In this document: in pieces, positions 57,120 through 64,000 of the stretch
How the letters are laid out: every line of letters begins with the position of its first letter
How positions within the stretch are numbered: the first letter of the stretch is position 1
Assembly: GCA_028023455.1 (NCBI GenBank)
Contig: JAQFVV010006829.1
Location: 186,001 to 250,000, forward strand
Length of the DNA stretch: 64,000 nt
Direction of reading: 5' to 3'
Source: Epiperipatus broadwayi
Lineage: Eukaryota > Onychophora > Udeonychophora > Euonychophora > Peripatidae
Notes under the pieces: generated by a model
What the model was told of the DNA's origin: nothing
What the model saw: the letters and a program-made list of their open reading frames with translations, nothing else
Databases searched by the model: none
Position numbers and translations under genes: made by a program

Positions 57120-57213
57120 AGCGTTGGTAGCTGAGAAGTCAGCGCAGCCACTACTTGCAGACAGTTGTCGCTGGTTCGCTTCCCGGGCGATGCTTTAACA
57201 TATGGAAAAAAAA
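57120..57213 (+). repeat. SINE1 copy between the two Merlin remnants
   Basis: Head gcgttggtagctgagaagtc, B-box ctggttcgcttcccgg (57171-57186), then gatgctttaacatatgg and A-run. It interrupts the left arm of the Merlin inverted repeat. Confidence 0.75.
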
Positions 57214-57539
57214 CTATGGTAAACATTGAAAATGATAGAAAACACACAAAAATTATAACAATGGTAGCAACAAGTTAATATTTTTTTGCCTCACACGTGT
57301 TACTTGTTAAGTTTAAACATATTAAGAAATGAAATATAAATTAATAATAACTCTAAAAAAAATAACACTAATTTTTTTAGAAATGCCATTCAGAATATTT
57401 ATTATTTTTTTAAGGTATAATGTACAATCGTTAACACATTACCATTGTCATAATTTTTGTACATTTCCTAGCATTTTCAGCATTTACCACAGTTTTTTTA
57501 ATTCTAGCTGATGTTTGATTATTTTTGGTAATTATTTTG

Positions 57540-58140
57540 TGCAAAAATAATTAAAATTTGGCACCTACCAATGGCAGAAGATAGGCAGTCAAGTACTTTC
57601 AGAATTGCAAAATAGTGCCCACCCAAAAAGTATGTGCTAATGGGCATGATATGAAACTTTATGTGCAAAATGAGACCCAATGGTAGTACAATATCAAAAC
57701 ATGCTCCAAGCAAGTATCTGTTTATACAGGAATGTGGTTAGAAGGTTCCAAAATGTCCTTTATTCCTGCACTTAGATTTATTTATAGGTGCAAGGAATTA
57801 ATGACCATAAAATGGGGAAAAATAACTGAATTTATTGGACAAAATTGTTACCAACTGGAACAATTATTTTCATGAATTTTGTATCTCCAGACTTTTAACT
57901 AGATCATCACATAAAATTGGAGGTCTAACAAAATTGTTAAAATAGATGAAAATCTTTTCAGCAAAAGAAAAAACCAAACAGGGATTCACACGTCCATGAC
58001 AGTGGCTTGGGCAGAGACTGGTGAGTGCTTTCATTATAACTGTTGCAAGTAGAACATCATCTATTCTTATGAACATCATTAAGGGTAATAGTGTTAATGG
58101 ATCTATCATCTATTCAGACTGTTGGAAGGGTTATAAAGGT
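57540..58140 (+). pseudogene. Merlin (IS1595/ISXO2-like) transposase remnant B
   Basis: The plus strand encodes, in shifting frames, KIGGLTKLLK (about 57911), KIDENLFSKRKNQTG (57937-57982), then an AETGECFHY block, ITVASRTSS and NGSIIYSDCWKGYKG (about 58094-58137). IDE and SDCW are the first two catalytic-Asp motifs of the Merlin/ISXO2 DDE domain. The third acidic residue is not visible. At least two frameshifts and upstream stops are present. With copy A it forms a head-to-head inverted repeat of about 600 bp per arm. Confidence 0.7.
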
Positions 58141-58279
58141 GAAGAATTACCCATGCTAGAGAAATGAAGGTTGAGATATTTTATGAAATTAAAGATACAC
58201 TGGTAATGAACAAAAAAAAAAACTTGAAAACCACTTGTAAATAATATACCCAATCTAAGTTCAAAGCAGAAAAGAAAAA

Positions 58280-59170
58280 AGCTAGTTAAAAAGAAGCTCT
58301 ACAATGATTATATAAATCAATCCACAAAATATAAAAATATCCTCATATATCATGTTAATCCTTTAATCCTCTTATGGTGCTTACTTCTTTTTTCCTCTCA
58401 CCCATATCCTCCTAGGAAAGGACATCAATATAGTATCTCTCTAGAATATCTTTGTGATATTCTTCATAATGTAAATGTAGTCTACAATGAAAATATCCTC
58501 TGATAATAATATATTCAATATTATTTCATCAATGAGATGATGATCATATCCATTGGTCTTATCATTTTGCTATCATATTTTCTGGATACTATGAAGCATA
58601 ATAAATTTTGTTCGATGCTTTACAAGACCATACTTCCCATCCATACAATAAATTAGATGAAATAACCCTTCTATATATAATTAACATAGTTAAAATAATT
58701 ATATTACTAAAACCAAATACCCTGAGTTTCTTAAGAGCAACTGTATCATATTAAAATGTGGTTGCATGCCATCATTCAAATCTGCTTTTCTCTTAAAAAA
58801 TTACTATGATATTTAAATTCATCCACATTCTCAAACCGATAACCATCCAAGTCAATAGGTTCTAATGATTCTTCTTTCATTATTAGATAATTAATATCTG
58901 AAGCTCTTGTAACATTAATTGCTGACATATTTATAAGTTGCATTCAAACCATTAAAAACAACCTGAAGATCATTCTTTGAAATAGAAAGAACATCATTGT
59001 TATTAATATAGTGTCATTCTAGAAGTCAAAAAGATGAAAATCTTGATTTTGTTTTTAATTGGTTCAAGACAAAAACTCAACTAACAAATATCTATCCTAT
59101 CTTGGTAGACTGAGTAATAAGACAGGCTATAAATGTTCTCAAAGTCCATAAAAGTAAAAAATTAAGTCAG
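58280..59170 (-). pseudogene. LINE-D reverse-transcriptase remnant
   Basis: Minus-strand reading gives a degraded catalytic box NDTILI (ADDxxL-like, about 59005), KNDLQVVFNGLN, SAINVTR, then GYRFENVDEFKYH (the ..VeeFkYLG segment, about 58830), and a thumb part SSNLLYGWEVWS (about 58630). It ends in a 3' region matching 34700-34800 and 420-490. Stops are frequent. The order ADD box, FKYLG, LLYGxExW is diagnostic for a LINE reverse transcriptase. Confidence 0.6.
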
Positions 59171-59754
59171 AGACGAGCACACATTCTGTTTAACTCTAGT
59201 TTTCATTTCAAACACCTCAAACATTTCATTTCAGTAAGAATTCTTACTGGTAAATTTTTTAAAAAAATACACTAAAAAATAAATTAGCCAAAATATTTTG
59301 GATGTTGGCTAAAGAAAAGGTTTATTATATGTATTTATGTTCATTAAACATATCTAAGCATACTTTCGGCTTGAAAAATCAGATTCATCACACTCATAAC
59401 TGGGTATGCTGCAATATTTATTAATAATACTAATTATTTAAACTCTCAAGTGAGTGGCAAAAAATAAACATTTCCTTCGCTTGCATCCTCTAATTATGTG
59501 TTTTAATATTTGTGTTTTTAAGTATAATAATATTCTTTTATGTTGATGTATCAAGTTAAAATATACATGGCAGCAGTTTATCAATAAATATTACAGTATA
59601 CACAGCCAACCCACGAGTGCTATGAATCTTGTTTATCAAGCTGAAAGCATGTGCAGTTATGTTTAATAAAAATAAATACATATAATAAACCTTTTTTTTA
59701 GATAACATTCAAAACGTTTGGGCCAATTTATTACAAACAAAAATGAAAAAGATA
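59171..59754. other. Unannotated AT-rich stretch
   Basis: No feature that I can support. Confidence 0.4.
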
Positions 59755-60000
59755 ACATCGAATTAAAAAGTAAAAAATAATTTTTTCTTCAGCGTTCACG
59801 AATAAAAGCATGGGGTGAATATGTTTAGAAATAGAAATGTTAATCCGATCCCAGAAAATTATTTAAATAAACTTACAATGATTAAAGAGTAAAAAATAAA
59901 TTTTGTTCCGCTTTCACAAATAAAAGTGTTGGGTAGTCATGCTTAGAAATAAAAATGTTATTTTAATTCCAAAAATTATCTAAGTGAATTTGCAACTAAC
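59755..60000 (+). repeat. Diverged tandem repeat, ~120-bp unit
   Basis: Two units share aaagtaaaaaataa, cacgaataaaagc / cacaaataaaagt and tagaaataaaaatgtta, starting near 59763 and 59885. Confidence 0.5.
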
Positions 60001-60277
60001 ATCCACTTTCTTATATCAATAGTGATTTATTCACCAGATAAAAATGTCCTTTTTAGATTGGCATTGATACAAAAAAGTGTGTCTTAATTGCAAGTATATT
60101 TAAGAGATTTTTGGGGTTCATAGTAATACTTCTATTTCTAAACATGAAGAAAATTTAATTTTTACTTTCAATACATTTATATTCTTTAAAACCTTTTTCA
60201 TCTTTTACTTTTCTACTTTTTAGATTTATATAGGCAGAGTGCCGCTAGAAACTGCTAGTATCAATGTTATGCATAAT
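60001..60277. other. Unannotated AT-rich stretch
   Basis: No feature that I can support. Confidence 0.4.
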
Positions 60278-60607
60278 ATTAAAAATTTAACATCACATGC
60301 TCACATTTCCTATACTAGCACATTAATTGTTGATAAATAGAGCAAAACTCTCCATACAGTATTGCCACCTGTGCTAAACAGAGGTTGCTAGAGGGTTGCA
60401 TTAGATCCTAAGATCTAGATGCAGTGCTCTCAGATCCAAAGCTCCTCACTGATGAAGGCCACAAGTCAGAAACTAGTCTGGGGATATTGGATGAGTAGGC
60501 ATTAGATAGGGATTTTATGCATAAGCCTTCTGGCATCCATTGATTACTCTGTTTAGCACAGGTGGCAATACTGTATGGAGAGTTTTGCTCTATTTATTAA
60601 AAATTTA
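60278..60607 (+). mobile_element. P element, 306 bp, with 12-bp target-site duplication
   Basis: attaaaaattta flanks it at 60278-60289 and 60596-60607. The element (60290-60595) begins acatcacatgctcac, a non-palindromic head shared by all P copies. It then forms a stem of about 50 bp: aaatagagcaaaactctcc.. (from 60337) pairs with ..gagagttttgctctattt (to 60595). The loop carries a hammerhead-like motif (60443-60484). The asymmetric head and variable 12-14-bp duplications argue against a TIR DNA transposon (MITE) and for retroposition. Confidence 0.75.
60443..60484 (+). ncRNA. Hammerhead ribozyme-like motif in P element
   Basis: Helix I is UCCUCA (60443-60448) with UGGGGA (60479-60484), six pairs including one U-G. 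CUGAUGA is at 60449-60455. A short stem II GGC/GUC (60457-60459 with 60465-60467) is flanked by an A-A mismatch. GAAA is at 60469-60472. A palindromic ACUAGU acts as minimal stem III, and C60478 is the predicted cleavage residue (GUC). All core bases are present. Stem II is weak. Its sequence is unrelated to the R hammerhead. Confidence 0.6.
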
Positions 60608-60742
60608 TTTATTTATGCTAAAATTGTTTGCAAACTCTAAAAAATTGTATTATCACAGAAATGCATATGTATGCAAAGTTTTAACTAGATTAGAAATTGA
60701 ATTACGAAATTTGATCCAGACGTACAACTAAAAAAATAGAGA

Positions 60743-60939
60743 AAATTAAAAGTGTTGAAACTACTAAACATCACATGATCACTATTTTTTATGCTAGCAC
60801 ATATCTGTTATTAAAACAGGAAAAACTCTCCATAGAGTAGTGATTTATGCACAAGCCTTCTGGCATTTATTGATTACTCTGGTTGGCACTGAGTGGCACT
60901 ACTGTATGGAGAGTTTTGCCTGTTTTAAATTAAAAGTGT
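60743..60939 (+). mobile_element. P element, 171 bp, deleted form, with 13-bp target-site duplication
   Basis: aaattaaaagtgt is at 60743-60755 and 60927-60939. The element (60756-60926) has the atcacatgatcac head and the stem aaaacaggaaaaactctcc / gagagttttgcctgtttt. The internal segment ttatgcacaagccttctggc is shared with the 306-bp copy, but the ribozyme region is deleted. Confidence 0.75.
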
Positions 60940-61581
60940 ATAATAAATAGACTTCTACAAACAATCAACTATATTCACCGGCTTTAAATCTTCTAGATTT
61001 ACTTAGTTAAATGACTTGACTAAATCATTAAAGGTAATATATAAATCATCCCTTTATTCCTCAAACTTTTCTTGCATTTTCTATACAATAAAAGCCATAC
61101 CTATAGTGCTTTTTTGATTCTCTAAAACCATGATGAAGATCTGATAACTATTCATTTATGACAAAAAACAACTTAATTAATACAATTATTAAAGATGCTT
61201 CTTCTGTAGTAAACAACAATAATATCCCACAATAATTGCTGCAGTATTTTTTATTCTCTTAATATTGTTATAGAGTAGAATAACAGTAATATCCTCACAA
61301 TCAGGTGACATATATTCATGAGTCAATATATTTCAATAAAATTCCAATAATTTTGAGGATACTATTTATCACTATATTTAAAACTTTTGCTGGGTATCCC
61401 ACTAGAACCAACAATTAAAAGGGGTCATTTTATTTTTATCTACTAGATGTCTCTGTCCAAATATAATAAATTAATACCATTTCCACAAATTGTATGAGTT
61501 TACTGGCTGGCTTTTATTCAAAAACTCCCTCCAACAATTCAACATATTGCAAAGATTTGTAGCAAAAGCACTCACACATAC

Positions 61582-61585
<4 letters not shown>
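60940..61585. other. Unannotated AT-rich stretch
   Basis: No feature that I can support. Confidence 0.4.

Positions 61586-61618
<33 letters not shown>
61586..61618 (-). repeat. (GAT)n tail of the RTE element
   Basis: About ten GAT units on the minus strand directly follow the stop codon (TGA at 61618-61616). This is the microsatellite 3' end typical of RTE elements. Confidence 0.85.
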
Positions 61619-64000
61619 ACCATTATCAATCCACTGCAGGATGAAGGTCTCTCCAAGTTTAATCCATCTTCTCCGATCTTTAGCTTCTCTTTTCCACAAC
61701 ACCCCTGCACATTTTCTTATTTCATCCATCCATCTCACATGTGGTCTCTTTCTGGGTCTTTTACAATCTCTTGGAATCCAGTTTAAAATTTCAATTGTCC
61801 ATCTATTATCATCTCTTGTAGCAATATGTCCAGCCCAACTCTACTTCAATCTTTTAATTTTTTCAATGAGGTCAGTAACACCTGTTTGTTCTCTTACCCA
61901 TACATTGCATTTTCGATCTCTTCTTGTTACTCCCAACATGCATCTCTCCATACTTCTTTGAGTGGTCTGAAGTCTCTGTATTGCTCTTCTATTAAGTGTC
62001 CAAGTCTCAGATCCATAAGTAAGAACTGGTAAAACACATTTGTTAAAAACCATTCTTTTCAAACACATAGGCATATTTCCTTTTAGTATCAAGTTATTTC
62101 TACCAAAAGCACTCCAACCCAGTTTAATCCTATGATTAATTTCCTCCATTATGTTTCCATCTGTATTAATAATCTGACCTAGGTATTTGTAACTGTTAAC
62201 TTCTTCTAATTCTTCATAATCAATCTTTATTTTCATATTTTGAGCAAATCGATTAAACATTACTTTAGTCTTTTTAACATTTATCTTTAGTCCTACTTTT
62301 CTACTTTCATCTGCTAACTCCTGCAACATTTCCTGCAGCTCTGAAGCATTATTTGCAAAAACAACTACATCATCTGCAAAAATCTAAATGACTTAAATAC
62401 TCTCCATTTACTTTCATTCCTTTAGTTTCCCATTTTAATCCACAAAATACTTCTTGCAGCACTGCTGTAAAAAGTTTTGGAGATATGGAGTCACCTTGCC
62501 TTACACCTTTCTCAATGTTGATTTTTCCAGTATCATTATGTAATCTAATTGTTGCTGTTGCATTTTTATAAATATTCTTTAAATTATGACAATATCCTGG
62601 ATCTATACCTTGATGATCCAATGCTTTAATCACTGAAGAAATGTGTATAGAATCGAATGCCTTTTCATAATCTACAAATCCAAAACATAATGACAACTCA
62701 TATTCATTTGTCCTTTCTATGACTTCTCTCAATACCTGGATATGATCTATTGTACTAAAACCACTTTTAAATCCAGCTTGTTCTCTTGGTTGGTGGAAAT
62801 CCAAAGTTCTCTGGAGACGAGTTGTAATTATCTTGGTAAAAATTTTATACAAAACTGATAAAAGGCTGATAGGTCTGTAATTTCTAATATCTTCTTTAAC
62901 ACCTTTTTAAAATATTAATATTATTACTGCATTCTTCCAATCTTCCGGTACATCTTTATCATTTAGACATTTGGTATATAACTTTGCTAAAATTGTTTCT
63001 ATTTCTTCACCTCCTTCTTTTAATATATCAATTATAATTCCATCATTTCCTGGAGCCTTTCCTTTCTTCATACATTTAATTGCATGTCTCACTTCTTCAT
63101 TTAAAATTCTGGGCAATTCGGAAGATGTAATAGATATAGGAGGTACTTGTTCTTTATTACTATATAATTCTTGATAAAAATCTTCTACCAATTTCATGAT
63201 GTCATCTCTCTTTTTAGTAATAATTCCATCTTTTTTTCTTATTGCAGATATAAATTTCCCACCAATACCAAAATGTTGTTTAACATTCTTGAGACTTTTA
63301 TTTTCTTCTACAGCTTTCCTTGCTATTTCACAGTTATACTTTCTTATATCATTTTCAACTCTTTTCCATACCATTTTACAAAATTCGAGATATTCAATTC
63401 TTTTTAATACATCATTTTTGTATATCTTCATATTCCTTCTTTTCTTCATAAATTCTCTAGTCTCAGTAGAAATTTTATTAGTCAATTGCTGCTTTTTTCT
63501 ACCAGCTATCTTTGTTGCAGTTTTTACAAGTGTATCAGTTATTTTCATATTAATTTCATTCAAATCTGAATCATGTTCAAAATCTCCTAACACTTGAAAC
63601 CTATTTGTAAGTTCTAATTTAAATTCATTAGAATGTTTCTGAAGATTAGGAATATCAACTGTAAATATTGTTTTTCTCAATAATTTTTGTCTCTCTAGTT
63701 TTACATTAACACGTAACTTACACCTTACTAATCGATGATCACTTCCTGTGTTAAATTTATTAAGAACATTACAATCTTGAAATATGTATTTCCTGTTAGT
63801 CAAAATATAATCCAATTCTGCTGTACCTTCATTTGGATGCTTCCATGTCCATTTCCTTTTAACATTTTTCTCAAAAAATGAATTCATAATATAAAGTTTT
63901 TCTTTTTCTGCAAACTCCACAAGTCTATGTCCTCTCTCATTTCTATTACCATAACCAAAATTACCTACAGCAATTTCATCTTTCATTTGTCTACCAATTC
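61616..64000 (-). pseudogene. RTE-type non-LTR retrotransposon, 5' end beyond window, few disabling mutations
   Basis: Minus strand, one nearly continuous frame. The end of the APE endonuclease (63986 to about 63690) has KRKWTWKHPNEG, ELDYIL and GSDHRLV. The reverse transcriptase has GKAPGNDGII, a stop at 62909-62907, FVDYEKAFDS, GVRQGDSISPKLF and FADD, the latter shifted by one extra base in an A-run at 62378-62382. After that come NSYKYLGQII and LTYGSETWTLN. A second stop, TAG at 61843-61841, replaces the Trp codon found in the other copies (KxWSWAGHI). The frame then runs to TGA 61616. Only three lesions in 2.3 kb make this the youngest RTE copy here. Confidence 0.85.

Noticed and set aside
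60290-60595. MITE (TIR DNA transposon) for family P
   Set aside because: The palindrome does not reach the left end, duplications are 12-14 bp and variable, and a hammerhead core is present. Retroposition fits better.
61471-61710. Poly-Asp and poly-Ser frames over the ATC run
   Set aside because: They arise from the (GAT)n tail of the RTE read in different frames.

Overview
The window is strongly AT-rich eukaryotic DNA with no host gene that I can recognise. It looks like intergenic, repeat-dense DNA of an invertebrate animal. The evidence is the mixture of element classes: RTE-type non-LTR retrotransposons with (GAT)n tails, two or three other LINE lineages, a Ty3/Gypsy element, a Penelope-like element with a GIY-YIG endonuclease, Merlin DNA transposons, and tRNA-derived SINEs. 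I cannot name the species.

Layout. 1-4500: AT-rich DNA with LINE and retrozyme-like scraps. 4505-11104: three insertions of repeat family R, an RTE tail, a degenerate minisatellite and a tRNA-derived SINE. 13.8-15.0 kb: a foldback repeat and a 248-bp tandem duplication. 17.9-18.8 kb: a decayed Penelope-like element. 19.9-28.2 kb: RTE tail fragments and SINEs. 28.2-29.1 kb: a nested inverted-repeat element. 29.6-30.8 kb: the 3' end of a LINE. 32-37.7 kb: minisatellite, SINEs, Merlin and LINE remnants. 37.8-45.7 kb: an internally deleted Gypsy element with 2.7-kb LTRs, inserted in a small foldback element (family P). 46.1-48.2 kb: a 5'-truncated LINE with an intact 508-codon ORF. 48.6-49.7 kb: a three-level nest (Penelope-type tail, R element, RTE fragment). 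51.8-54.9 kb: a decayed, nearly full-length RTE. 56.5-58.2 kb: two Merlin transposase remnants in divergent orientation. 58.3-59.2 kb: a LINE remnant. 60.3-60.9 kb: two P elements. 61.6-64.0 kb: an RTE that runs off the window.

The most interesting content is a set of small, non-coding, hammerhead-ribozyme-bearing elements. Family R (4505-4850, 5350-5775, 10289-11090, 48688-49677) carries a type I hammerhead with helix I ACCAA/UUGGU, core CUGAUGA, a stem II hairpin, GAAA and a short palindromic stem III. Two R insertions are inverted pairs bounded by 14-bp and 12-bp target-site duplications. Family P (60290-60595, 60756-60926, and the Gypsy-split copy at 37841-45656) has long internal palindromes and 12-14-bp duplications. 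One P copy carries a second, different hammerhead-like fold at 60443-60484. A Penelope-like element with an endonuclease remnant (17975-18262) and its own hammerhead-like 3' motif (18389-18431) lies in the same window. This matches what is known of metazoan retrozymes, which are thought to be mobilised by Penelope-like reverse transcriptases. Activity and mobilisation here are inference.
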